A stretch of 64,000 nucleotides of DNA from Seriola aureovittata (taxonomy: Eukaryota; Chordata; Actinopteri; Carangiformes; Carangidae): NCBI RefSeq assembly GCF_021018895.1, contig NC_079372.1, forward strand, positions 18,709,237 to 18,773,236, given 5' to 3'. A program made the position numbers and the translations under genes. Shown here in pieces: positions 13,205 through 24,647 of this stretch (within the stretch, counting starts at the first letter, position 1; each line of letters opens with the position of its first letter). The notes under the pieces are model-generated. The model was not told the origin of the DNA. It was given only the letters and a program-made list of their open reading frames with translations, and ran no database searches.

Positions 13205-13420
13205 TGGCGGCTAGAGCCAATCCCAGCTGATGTTGGCCGATGGCTGGACAGGTTGCCAGCAATTTTAGAGTGGCCAATTAACCTGAACCTACATGTCTTT
13301 GGACTGTGGGAGGAAGTCGAGGAGGAAATCCACGCAGGCACGAGGAGAACATGCAAACGGCAGGTTTGAACCCAGAACCTTTTTTTGTTGTGACACGACA
13401 GTGTAAACCACCTGCAGTGA
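13205..13420 (-). mobile_element. tRNA-headed SINE-like repeat, copy 2
   Basis: Second minus-strand copy, about 230 bp from the first, sharing TGTCTTTGGACTGTGGGAGG (plus-strand reading) and GAGAACATGCAAAC. It also keeps the AGCCAATCCCAGCTGA segment, which copy 1 lacks in full form, and has lost the GGATGGATGG tail. The tRNA-like head is more decayed. Confidence 0.7.
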
Positions 13421-14736
13421 TTTTTGAGCTTGTTATCAGTTGAGTACTTTTAAATGATAATTCCATTTGATCAAAATAAAACTTTTTGTAGTTTTGGCAT
13501 CATTTCTATCTGTATTCACCAAGATACAGAAACTGTTGGAATCTGGTGAAGAAACTGTGGCGATGCTGAGAGCAGTGAGACAGTGAGAAAGGTTTGAAGC
13601 AAAGCCCCGGGTCAGTCAGGCTTATTTAGTGGAGAAAATGAAAGCAAACTGTAAAATTGTGAAACTGTAAAACAAAATCTCCTCTGTGTCTTTGACAGCC
13701 GTGTTTCATCCTAAACCCTGCGGGCTCTTGTCAGGAAAGCCTCCCCCACCCCTCCGTCATTCTTTCCTCTCTGCAGTGTCTCCCAGAGAAGAGAGTGGTC
13801 TTTTTCATCTCTCTGTCTCGACATCCCCGGGTTTAATGTGTGATCCCTGCCTCAGAGGCTGGCCGAGAGATGGAACAAATGCCCGCACTCCACCGGGTCT
13901 GCAGCAGCTGTAACTTTCTCTTTCTGTGCATTAGACTCACAAATCGACTTTGGGTTGGTCTCGGAGGCCTTGTGTGGGAGGCGAGACGCACAAAATGAAG
14001 GAAGCGCTCAGGAGGACGTGATGAAGTGCAATCACTGCACAATACACCTGGACTGATTACTGTTCACAGCCGGAGGACACAGGCGCTGTCCAGGGACGGC
14101 TCATGATATGACAGCACTTTTTCAAAGGAAACATCTTGTAATAGGAGTTTTGTTACAAAGTGATGGGCAGACTGAACTAGTACAGTCTAGACTGTAGTGA
14201 AAAGCTATTCAATGATGGCAATTCTTCACTGTCTTCAGTCGGCATTCTCCACTGTAGACAACCAGATATCAACACAATTTCAAAAGCGAGTGGGAGGAAT
14301 GGGAGCTGCTGACGGGTTAACTCCTGTTAATGTTTGCTTATGTTTTTCTTTTACTTAGAAAAATCTATATTGTGTGTACATATTTGAATGTGGGCCACGT
14401 ATGTGTCTTTACATCCAGTTGCTGTTCAAATACTAACATCTGTTTCTTTCCCTGCTCTCAGGGCTGTGAGAACACAAGGACATTCACCTTTTACTCCTTA
14501 TTTTTGGTGACAAAGTGACTAGAGCTCATTCTACCGTCACTCTGAATAAGACTTTCAGGCAGATTCCCTATACCGTGTATTATTTTCCCGCTCACATTTA
14601 TCTTCTGTTCAGCCATGGGGAGACGGAGCTCGTGAATTCCTGGCTCCGAGGATGTTCTCTGTACCTTCAAAAGTCAAACAGCCACGCCTGCGCTGTCAAG
14701 TCAACTAATCCGCCAACTTCTCTCCGTCTTTTGCAG

Positions 14737-14825
14737 AGTACGCAGAGAGCATCGGCGATGGGAAGAGTGACGAGTACAAAGAAGCTGAGCGGAAGAGGAT
14801 CATGGACCTCGCAGACAACTTCTAA
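14737..14825 (+). CDS. CTNNBL1: CTNNBL1 terminal coding exon with stop
   Basis: Joined to the last base of the previous exon, this piece encodes 29 residues starting E-Y-A-E-S-I-G-D-G-K and ending D-L-A-D-N-F, followed by TAA at 14823-14825. The EYAE-IGDG motif and the terminal aromatic residue match the CTNNBL1 C-terminus, with the middle (KSDEYKEAERKR) more diverged but similarly charged. Acceptor is TTTTGCAG. The phase is correct (1 + 89 = 90 nt, 30 codons with the stop). A pure CT tract begins one base after the stop codon. Confidence 0.93.
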
Positions 14826-14826
14826 C

Positions 14827-14853
14827 CTCTCTCTCTCTCTCTCTCTCTCTCTC
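14827..14853 (+). repeat. (CT)13 tract in the CTNNBL1 3' UTR
   Basis: A pure CT dinucleotide run beginning one base after the TAA stop codon. It would be transcribed as a polypyrimidine tract. Confidence 0.95.
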
Positions 14854-15422
14854 AAACACAAACAGTATGTTCTTCCATGTGAGAACACTGAAATCCCTCG
14901 GTTTTGATCTGGGACCGACTGACCGTGACCTTGAGCCAGTGGTCTGTTTTTCTGTAACTAAAGTCAGTGAGGACGTTTACATGCAGAGCTACAAACCAAA
15001 CCTTCATTTACTTATTTTCATTTTTTATCTTATAATCTTACCTGAATCTTTGACATGCAATGTTCAGGGAAAAAAAAAAGAAAAACAAACTCAGAATTAC
15101 CGGAAAAAATGTTAATTAATTAGATGTTTTAATTAATTAAATCTTATTTATCCACTAAACACAATCTGTATACATCACAGGTAACTGGTTAAAATCCAGT
15201 GTAAGCGGTGCAAGTGAACGTGCTCACTGCAGAGCAGTTAAGTTTTGAGAGCAGAATATTGTAGATAAACTGACACAGTAAACAGGAGATGTGCTGTTTA
15301 CTTTCTCTACTGTGTTCTTGAACTCTGCAGGATAAAAAAAAACAGACAGACCTTGCTCTCATCACTTTACCTGGTTTGTTTGTTTGTTTGGGATTTTTTT
15401 TTTTGCGTGTAAAATATTTTCA

Positions 15423-15443
15423 AATAAAAAATTTGTTAATAAA
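15423..15443 (+). terminator. Tandem polyadenylation signals of CTNNBL1
   Basis: Two canonical AATAAA hexamers lie at 15423-15428 and 15438-15443, about 600 bp after the stop codon. They are followed within 10-20 bp by a GT-rich downstream element (TGCGTGTTTGTTCTG). This arrangement is typical of vertebrate cleavage and polyadenylation. Confidence 0.75.
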
Positions 15444-16519
15444 ATCTTGATTGCGTGTTTGTTCTGTTCGATTAATGTCATGGTTTAGTGAGCGAGACTG
15501 GCAACAGCTTATTGATAACCGTCTGTGCACATGAATCTCATTATGCCTACACTTGTTTACCGTTGCACACAGGCACAGATGGAGACGACGAGCGCGTACA
15601 TATCTGCAGCTTCCTGCACAGAGAGAGGATCCTCACAGTGAGACAGACCTGTTTCTTATTTATTTGTCTGAACCCACCCACTGCTGGATCTCAGCAGCCT
15701 CCTGGAGCTCTCTTCTCATCAGTGTGGAGGTGTATTGTGGTAGAGCTGTACACACAAACAAACCCACTGTTTTATTCTGCCTGTGTTGTGCACAATACAT
15801 CACTGTATCTTTGCTGTCTTTATCCTTAGGAGCGGGGGGGGAAAAACTCCCAATTACTCGTGCATTTTAAGCGAGTGAGAGAGGAGACGGATCAGTGCAG
15901 AGGGGAAATGGAGGAGGATGTTTTGCAGAGACCTGTAGTAGTAAAGAGCTGACCCACTTATACTCAATTTATCCTCTATTTTTAGTTTGATCTGAATCTT
16001 TATGTCCTTTTCAGAGAACACGGTAGCTGTCAGACAAATTGTGCATTGGGAAAATGCCTAGTTTTCTAAATAATACATTATCTGATGATCCCCTGCCATC
16101 ACTGATGAACTGCCACTGGTGCAGCACTCAAGCCTGATCTACCATTATATCAGTAAACTAACATTTGACTCAATAACAATAAAGTAAAAGTAAGAAAACA
16201 TGTAAGTACATGTCATTTCCTTTCTCACACTGACTCACTTTTTATGTTTATCTGAGCACAGTGAGACCAGTTAAAGATTTCAGGCTGATTGGTTGGTTGA
16301 ACATTAGGTTAGATTTCACTGGTTAACAGCTGGAATTCAGACTTTTATTTCCACTCGTTCATTGATCATGAACTGTCATGCTCAACGTCTAGGCCGACAC
16401 GGCTGAGACGAATAAAGGAAAGTTTGAACGTCTACATTTCCTTAAAACACTGACCAAAACTTCACCTGCCAATATTAGCTGTGTGATATGCTGAGTGCAA
16501 AGGTCAAGAGAGAACTGTC

Positions 16520-16700
16520 AGTCTCAGTGGGCCTCATGCAAAAACATTTTCCTATCCAAGTTGAATGTTCCGAGTCGATTCCCCCAAACTCTCTTACCTG
16601 CACAAATTTGGCTTAAACAAACTGGAAAATTGTTCATTTCAGCCTGACGAATGCCACCTGTTCGTGAGCAGGTGCTCGTTTGTGCGATTTGATCACCAGC
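16520..16700 (+). repeat. Dispersed repeat family B, copy 1
   Basis: Shares ordered segments with 44448-44580: CTCATGCA, TGCACAAA, a GCTTAAA/TCTTAAA segment, and TGACGAATGCCACCTG against TGATGAACGCCACCTG. Both copies are strongly diverged. Probably a non-autonomous DNA transposon remnant (inference). Confidence 0.5.
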
Positions 16701-18394
16701 ATAATCAATATAAGGCTACCTGCTCTGCTTCATTTGAGGGCATTCACAAAGCCAGAACAAGAATTTCACACCGCAGAGCTTCAGGTGAGGCTGTCTGAAA
16801 CGAGCTCGGCACATGTCTCGTTCGTCGCTACCAACCATAAATCGCTCGTACGTGCCACTTAAAAACAATCTTTCTGTACATGTGGTTCTTGCGTGAGACC
16901 CAAAGATGGTAAATATAGATCAGTGAGAGATTCACAATCTTCGGTTTTACCATCTAGTTTGACAGAGGCAACCTGAAGATTTTGTAGCTATGAAACTTAA
17001 GTGATGATAGATGGAGCCACAGGTGATGAATTGTCCACAGCATTAACAGCTGTTTACTCACTAGAAGAAACGTCATAGAAGAAAGGTTGCAGGTTTGGCA
17101 TCAAACTTCCTTCCTCTTATCACCAACTGCTGTCTCCAGCGGTGGAAAGCAATGCCAATGTTGACTCTAGTCTCTATCGCGTCTTTTCTACTACCGAAGT
17201 TAGTTTCCCAACAGCGACTCACTGCAGCCTCCAATCTGCCCTGAAGACGCAGCGCTGCTCAGAGGAGGTATTATAACCTCTTGTCTTGTAAACACAACAA
17301 TGGCTGAAGCTCTTGTCAAGCAACAATCACCATCATACCGTCCCAGCAGGAAACCACTTTGGGCGGCAGAGAAACCTTACAAATAGCCCCTCTAAGCTCT
17401 ATAACTGTGAAAATGGCACGGTCACTACCAGGATCAACTTGAAACCATGCATGTCTTTGATGCTACGATTGTGGTTTTCAGGTCCTGGTCTGTTGTCTTG
17501 TCATACTTGCTGATATTGTATTGAAATTATTTAGCAGGTACTAATTTGCTGCTAAGTTGAACTGTGTTTTCTAGTATTTAACAACTAAGAATTCAGGTGA
17601 ACAAAATTTTCTAACAGGAAGCTCTCAGTTGTCTTTCCCATTTGAAACCGAGGCAGCGTCTCTTCTTATCAGCATCCCGTCTAGTGTACATTTCTGTGTT
17701 ATTAATCACTCATTTTGTACCACACCTTCTCTGGATCCCTGACCATGATCCTGGCAGGAAGCTGCAGCGTTGGGAGGGAACGGGGGAGGGGGGGCTGCTC
17801 ACTGACACCCGTCACATCTGCTGCCTTTCCTAAGTGTCTTTAGAAACTCTAATATCGCTCAGTAACAAGATGGGTAGAACGGCAGGGCATCGTTTGCATA
17901 TTGTATTGGCAGAGGAGGACCGGCCCCATGCATCTCTTATCAGTGATTATGACTGCGGCGTGTTTAACAGCGGTTGTACAGCAATTTCACAGCCGAGGGG
18001 AGGGAGAATAATTGTATTTTCCGAATGAATGAGTGCAAACACTGTGCACCGCTGTGCTTTTGGGCTTCTCCCCTTTAGTATGGTACTGAGAGGAGAAGGT
18101 ATTCTGTAATTGAGTAAGCACACGGAATGACAAACTGTGCAAAACAGGGGCACTGCAACTAAAGGCTGTGGTGTACAGTCCTCCAGGACCTCAACACCTT
18201 TATCTGAGTGTCAGTACCTGTGGGGCGAAAAGACGTACTCCTTCTTTTTAACTATGATAGCAGAGTCGCTTTATGAATGGTCAAACCGTCGGTCAGTTGG
18301 TCCACCACTCTGCGCCAGACTTGTATTTCAACAACTATTACACTGACTGTCATGAAGTTTTGCTCTGACATTTACGGCCCCCAAGTTTGCTAGT

Positions 18395-18545
18395 GTTTTA
18401 GTGCTAATTAGCAAACGGTGAACATAGTTAACATTGATGTATCTGCGAAACATCAACAAGTTAGCCATTTAACTGTGAGTATTGTTAGCATGCTGATGTT
18501 AACATTTAGCTACTGTGCCCTAGTACGGACTCACGGAGCTGCTAG
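18395..18545 (+). repeat. Dispersed repeat family C, copy 1
   Basis: Contains GTGCTAATTAGCAAA, GTTAGCATGCTGATGTTA and ACGGAGCTGCTAGCA in the same order as 44677-44850. This is a common fish repeat rich in TTAGC/GCTAA words, with palindromic sub-segments. Confidence 0.65.
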
Positions 18546-21500
18546 CACTGCTCCTTCGTCTGAAATACATCCTCGTCAGTAGTAACCTACATGGCAACAT
18601 TTCAGAGAACAAACCTGCCTTTAACTGTCCGACAATCAATCACAAACAGCATCATGCAGTATGGACTACAGCAAAATAAAACACAAGAAACAAGATTTGA
18701 AACAACAGCACATTTGAGCGTCATATGAGGCCTATCAAGTCGATCTTAGTGGCCCACTTACTCCAGGTGATGGAACAACAAAATGTATTTGTGCATCCTT
18801 GCAAAGTAAAGTGACTGGGAAACTAGCTTATTTAACATTAGTTAGCTTGCTCACTCCCAAGTAGCAGGCTAGCAGTTAACCAGTGTGTAAGTTAACAGAG
18901 TCTATTCAAGAGAGGTATTTTTACCATTGGCAGCTGTCTCACTAACTGCAAACCCTGCTGCATCTTATTTTGTGGAGCACATAATAACCCCTGCAAATAC
19001 AGGTTTATCAGATGGTTATGGTGCAGCAGGATAGCTTTCACCATTTAACACTGGTCAGACCTCAATCCCCTAAAAGGTGCTGTTATGAAAGCTGTTCTGA
19101 CTAGGCCTTTAGACCCTCAGAATAACTGAGGAAAAAAAAAAAAAAAAAACTAAAAACTCCTTGGGAATCTCAAGTCAGTAAAGCGTCCCCCATCAGGACA
19201 GGTAAAAGACGCATGTTAAGGCGGAGAGATGGCACCCACCTGTGTCCACTGCCAGGTGAAATCACTGTATGTGACAGGTGTCTGTGCTAAAGTCGACAAG
19301 CTGACTCAGAGCAAACATATTCAGCCATGAACATGCTCATAGAGACAGCAGACACTCACTCAGGGAAATGATGCTGACAGGGAAAGAGGCAGCCCTGGAC
19401 TGCTTTCTAACACCCTCTACATTCATTAATGTCTGTGTAAAGTTAAGGCAGTGGAGACGGTGGGTGAATGACAGAAGGATTGATGAAAGAAAAACACTTG
19501 TTTCTTAGGATAATAGCATCATCTAGTACAATGAAACTTAAATGTCTTGGTTGGTTGGTCAGTAGCTATGATGTGTGGTGACAGCAGTGTTTACAGCTTA
19601 AATTTATTAAAAAATGTCTTCAATTCCTTCAAAGCGATGAACCTCGCCTCACAGCCTTATAAAATAATGAGCCCACACACATATAACTGCCATCATTCAA
19701 ATGGGCTCAAAACAAAACTGTTAATTGCTGCCATCGTCCAGCTGTCAGTCTAGAGCAGCAGTCAGCACAGGGCCTGAGCTCAGCTGCTGTAGAAGTTTGC
19801 CCACTCTTACTCTATGTTATTGGACAATGCAAAAACACATTAATTTCCCCTGATTGTTTTATTGGGGCACGGTAAAATATTACCAAGGCATATGCCCCAG
19901 TAAATGCTGCCTAATTACACCCCAGAGGTAAACTGAACACCAGTTGGTGATCATCATAAAGGCATCACAGCCAGCAATTGGAACAGAATATCAAGTATAT
20001 TGTTCTTTTTTCCGTTTCCTAACACCCTTTGCATTATTTCCCTCAGTACTGTTGATTATTTTGGAAAGTTGTACCAAAGTTTTTCATGTTTTAATAGAAA
20101 ACATTTATCTTGGACCGAAAAGTACAAAAAAAAGTATTAAAAAAAGGTATATGAATCCCTGACATATTGGCTTTTATTTAAAAGGGTAATTGGAGTCAGG
20201 TTGTCCAATCAGTGTGTTGACATTAAAATATGGGCTACAGGTCTGTGGCTATGCATAAAAAATCCTCTCGTTACTACCTGAGTTTGATTACTAAAGCAGG
20301 TGAAGTGAAACCTGCCACTATCACAAAAGGAGATAAAGCAGGCTCTGCAAATATGTTGAGTATCAGTGCCATACATGTCTGTAAGGGAGTGTAGAGAACT
20401 CTACATTAATAGTTCTGCACCTGCAAGTGTCTTATACACTCGCTAATGTCTGTTTTCAATGATCCAGAAATAACTATAATGAAAAAGGGAAGAAAGAGCA
20501 ACAAGAACCGTGTTAATGGACGGGAAGCCCTCAGGAAAAATTAGAATTGAAAATGTCTGCCCGTCTCAAATATCTAAAGAGCAGGATTCACAAGACTAAT
20601 GGAACAAAATACTGTGGACAAATTAGGCAGAACTTACAATTTTTGATAGAGGCTTCAATTGTTTTGTTTGGAAGTAAAAGTAACACTGCATACTGACCTA
20701 GACCTGGAGGGGGCGCAACATGGTTTGCTCTCGAGGGACAGTTTACAGTTGAAGAAACAATGTATTGTTGAAAAATTAACACAGAACAGGCCTTACACTG
20801 ATTTTTTTTTTAAAAAGAAATTTTATATAGAAATTATTAAAAAATAACTTGCTATTTTGCATTTCTGACCTTGATTAAAATGTAACTGTGTGTGAATCCT
20901 ACCCACATACAAATGGATAAATATTGTAAAACGCAAATCTTTTAACATAAAAACAATGAATTAATAATTATTATTGTTATATTTCGGTAATAAGAAGATT
21001 TTCTCTGGTTTGTTTATAAGTATATCGCTCCGCTTGTAAAAGTGCCCATATCATAGTGTGGCTTGTTCAGTATGTGACTAACGCTGAGGCTTCATTTCAG
21101 CACCACGGACAGCACCACAGACAGCACCACAGCACAGCTCCAGTATGTTGCCCTGATCAGTCTTGAAGGCTGACACAGTTTAGTCAATAGTGAGCAGTAA
21201 ATTCAGATTTCAGACACTCTACCATCATCATTTTGCATCATCACTGACAGCTGTACTCACAGCAGAAAGTATAAAATGCAGAGCATAGCATTGTGAGATT
21301 GTTCTCCCCCAATGCCAGCTGGCGAGTCGCACAACGGAGATATCTGCGTTTACAAAATGCAGTGTGTTGAGTTGTACATGTCATGTTTACCACCTTTTTT
21401 TTTGTTCCATTATGGAATTTTTGACTGACAGGATTTTCTTCAGAGCTCACAGACTTGAAAACATTTGCAGTACTGGAAACATTATCGCTACAAACAACCC

Positions 21501-22359
21501 TGATGACAACACTTTGTAAAAGGCAGCACTGGTTCTCTCTCCATTCAAAAATAATTTCTCATGAAATAAACACATAATTGTTTCATCTTCAAATAGAAGA
21601 TGACCGACCTCCACTTTTTCAAACACAATTTCCAGAAAAAATATAGTCTTATAGTTGGGCATTAGAGAACTCATGACATTTTTTGGTTCATTCAGTTTAG
21701 ATTCTGAATCCTGTTTGTTTCACAGAAGTGTGTGAGATCGCATTTGCACATTTTATGAATAAGCACGGTCCAATTTCCAACCAGTGAGAACCCTAACAGC
21801 AAAAATCTGGCCCATAGCCATAGTAAGTTCAGGCCCAGATCTGTAAAACTTACCTTGGTCGGTGTCCCCCCGCCCAAAGGCAATGCCACTGTGGATCTAG
21901 TTTTGACGTCTGGCCGCATCTGGTCACTCCCACAAGGAGGTCCAAATGACAGCTGGCCATTTCTTAGTTAACACACTTGGCTCACGTCTTGAACAGACAG
22001 TAAAATGGATGTAACTATAACGCGGATCTGCCTGCCAAGAGAAAAAAAACAAACAAAAATCTATAATGTGAAAAAAAACAAATGTGTTCTGACTTTGGCC
22101 GAAAAAACTGTGTTTGTTTAAGGTCCCATTGCTCGTTGAAAAATAAGTTTTCAGGACCTTTAAGCAAAAACCTTTAAGCAAATTAATTAAAAAAATGAGT
22201 GAGGCAGGCTTTTTGCCCTTCCTGTTAGTAGGAAGCTAATGTTGGAGCTAATGCTGTAACCATAGACTATATATAGGCTGTAACCTACCTAGATAAAAAA
22301 AAATTACCATTAATAAAACACAACAATGTTAGGTCTTTAAACATTTTACTTGTCTCCGT

Positions 22360-22804
22360 CGTTTCATAAAAGCGCGTTTCCTAGGGCGAAAGATTAAACA
22401 TCGTAAAGTTTCAGGCAGGATGTGAGCGTGTTTTTAATATCACTCCGCCAATAATTGATATTACTCATTGCAAACCGCGGCACCTCGCGTGTGGCAGAGG
22501 TCTCCCTCCGCCGCATGTAGAGCCGAGTGAGCGGAAGCAGAGCTTCAGTCAGTGTGCTGGCACAGAGGGAGGCTGCGGTGACTTCTTCGTTTCTTTATTT
22601 CGCACAGGTATCTCGCTCCCCTTCCTCGCCACAAGTCACCTGGATTTTTAAAAAAACAAAACAACAAAGAAACAGCAAAAGAAAAACAACAACAACAACA
22701 AAGAAAATTATTTAAAAAAAACAAAAACAAAAAATACGACGTGCCCCTCCACCCGATGTGAAAAAGAAAGAGGGGGAAAGGAGAGCAGATAAAACAGAAG
22801 AGAA
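22360..22804 (+). promoter_or_regulatory. VSTM2L: VSTM2L promoter and 5' UTR region
   Basis: The sequence just upstream of the VSTM2L start is enriched in CpG between about 22370 and 22620 (CGCG, CCGCGG, CCGCCGC and others) in an otherwise CpG-poor neighbourhood, as expected of a CpG-rich promoter. It then passes into an A-rich leader (about 22640-22735). I see no convincing TATA box and cannot fix the transcription start site. The 5' UTR could be spliced near 22610, but nothing proves it. Confidence 0.5.
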
Positions 22805-22922
22805 ATGGGAGCGTTTAGGGTGCTGCTGGGGAGTTTGCATTACATGGGACTCTACATTCAACTTAGTGTCTCCACACGGCAAACTGGACACGGCGAGGTA
22901 GAGAACCACATCTCCGGGAACG
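22805..22922 (+). CDS. VSTM2L: VSTM2L first coding exon (signal peptide)
   Basis: The exon encodes 39 residues plus one base (phase 1), ending at a GTAGGT donor. The peptide starts M-G-A-F and continues LLGSLHYMGLYIQL, then Q-T-G-H-G and ENHISGN. This matches the start of vertebrate VSTM2L (MGA, an L-HY core, then NHVSG), a small secreted or membrane-tethered V-set immunoglobulin protein expressed in brain. The human product is reported as an antagonist of the neuroprotective peptide humanin. Residues 4-22 form the hydrophobic signal sequence. The ATG has G at -3 and G at +4. Phase 1 after the signal exon is usual for immunoglobulin-family genes. The position just downstream of CTNNBL1 supports the call. 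Confidence 0.87.
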
Positions 22923-24218
22923 GTAGGTTTCAGACTCCTCTTAATTCATTTTCCTTTTACGAGAGGAACACGACATATGTGATGCCGTATCTGCTCACAT
23001 GCAGTTGGGGGGAATTAAACAAAGAGCAGCACACGGGCTGAGAGGCTGATGCTGATAATATGGCAACTCATGCAAACGTGTGTTTTCTTTGATTTTGCGT
23101 TGTGGATGCACAAGGTGCTTGTGGTTTGTGCTGTCAGGCACAAAATGACAGAGTTGAGATGTGTGCAGTGACTAGATCAAACTGTCATTCAGTCGGTGCA
23201 GGTCTATTATTCATCATTTTAGACCAACAATGTTTGTATAGTCTTATTTAAACGTCTGTATTTAGGCATTTTCCATTCATAGTTATTCAGTCTGGATGGC
23301 TGAATCCTTATTAACTCCATATCTCTTCTTTAATGAGTGTGCTCTTTGATATTATCGGTACCAGTCTGTGATGTACAGCGAGCCAGTGCTCATGACTGAC
23401 ACAGGATTTTGTTTTCTCTGAGAGCTGCAGCTCCTCAGCAGTGCTTCTCAGCCTCCTCTCTCCTGATGACTCCAGCAGGAGCAGGAGGAGGAGGTGATGT
23501 CAGCGGACAGATGGAAGTTAATATCGTCCTTTTAATATCCCCGTGAAATCTATACCTGAACAGTCGTCCTTCCACTTCAGATCTGCCTCGCTCACTCTCT
23601 CACCAGGAGCTTCCCTAAATGGCCTCCAGTGTTTACACTTGGTTACGTCATACAGTCTTAACACGGAGAGTGTCCTGGCCCTCTCTGCTTTGTCCTGGCA
23701 ACTTTGGCTCGGCCTGCCGGTCTCTACAGGTGTTTCACGCTGCCAGCTCGGCAGATGTGCCAAGTTTTTGTGTGGGTTGGAAAAAAAAAAAAACACAGTG
23801 AGGAGGAGGAGGAAGGGAGATTGAGCGGAAGTGATGGCCAGCAGGTCTGAATGTCTCAGTGCCCTTGAGGCAGTGACTCTTAACAGTAGATCTATTAGCA
23901 GCTTCTCTGACTCCTGTAAATGTGCTTCATCATCGGACACAGCAAACGGCTCAGCCCGGAGCCCAGGCTCCCTCAGGACTCAAGTTTTCATCCCACACAC
24001 TAAGCTGAACTATGCAAAATTATATTAAATCTCAAAGCATGGTTACAACACAGATGAGAGCTCCACTTCCCTTTAATTGAGACACTGATACGTCGCAAAT
24101 ATAATTATCTTGTCATGTATGATCATGTCTGCACCCACGGAAAGTGATTTATTGCAACTTGATGAGAGTGAGTTGAGCAGCACTGAAAGCAGAACTTAGA
24201 AATGTTGGATATTTTTTG

Positions 24219-24482
24219 ACCGGAAATTGTTTCACATTTTGGGGAATATTTGCTGAGAGTTAGATGAGAGGATCGATACCACTCACATATCTGAATGGAA
24301 ACGGGGGAAAACAGCGAGTCTGGCTCTCACTAATTAACATATTATATCTTATTTATTTAATCCTTGTTTTTCGATATATTTGGTGGTGTCACAAGCTAAG
24401 CTAAATGCCTGCTGGCTTCATATTTAACGTACAGACATAAGAGTGCTATTGAAGTTCTTATCTAACTCTCAGAAGAAAGCAA
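24219..24482 (+). mobile_element. MITE-like element with long inverted ends (family D)
   Basis: The left end has TTTGCTGAGAGTTAGATGAG and the right end, read in reverse, has CTGAGAGTTAGATAAGAA. The similarity continues through the ACCACTC and ATATCTG segments, so the terminal arms are tens of bases long. The inside keeps GCTAAGCTAAATG and CTAATTAACA. It matches a very abundant teleost foldback-like repeat. No coding capacity. Confidence 0.7.
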
Positions 24483-24600
24483 ACTGCAGATTTCCCAGAC
24501 TGTCACTTTTTTTCCCCCTCTAACTCAAGGACCACTTACTAGCTTTTCCTCCGCAGACGGCGGTTGCTGAGTTGCACTAAACCTGGGTTACATGATAACA

Positions 24601-24647
24601 GGTGGTCGTATATATATATATATATATTTATATATATGAACCACCCA
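24601..24647. repeat. TA microsatellite flanked by GGTGGT/ACCACC
   Basis: A TA run of about 30 bp is bracketed by GGTGGT on the left and ACCACC on the right, so the whole segment is a potential cruciform. Confidence 0.75.

Larger units (their letters stand above)
14826..15460 (+). other. CTNNBL1: CTNNBL1 3' UTR
   Basis: This is non-coding sequence after the TAA stop. It opens with a (CT)13 tract at 14827-14853, a pyrimidine run that could bind PTB-type proteins (inference), and becomes AT-rich. The end is set by two AATAAA signals at 15423 and 15438 followed by GT-rich sequence; the exact cleavage site is not visible. Confidence 0.75.
15461..22359. other. Intergenic region between CTNNBL1 and VSTM2L
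   Basis: About 6.9 kb without a recognisable gene. It holds fragments of two dispersed repeat families (about 16520-16700 and 18395-18545), a short tandem run of CAGCACCACRGA units near 21101-21138, and several A or T runs. The stretch 17880-18020 looks less repeat-like and is a possible conserved non-coding element. The CCATAGACTATATATAGG near 22260 resembles a common fish repeat end and not a TATA box. No open frame here shows a domain. Confidence 0.65.

Noticed and set aside
22260..22275. A TATA-like ACTATATATAGG upstream of VSTM2L
   Set aside because: It belongs to a CCATAGACT-TATATA phrase typical of fish interspersed repeats and lies about 540 bp before the ATG, outside the CpG-rich part.
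23518..23940. A 140-codon minus-strand frame just after VSTM2L exon 1
   Set aside because: No recognisable domain, no repeat or splice context, and it lies in the early intron of VSTM2L. Length alone is compatible with chance in GC-richer DNA.
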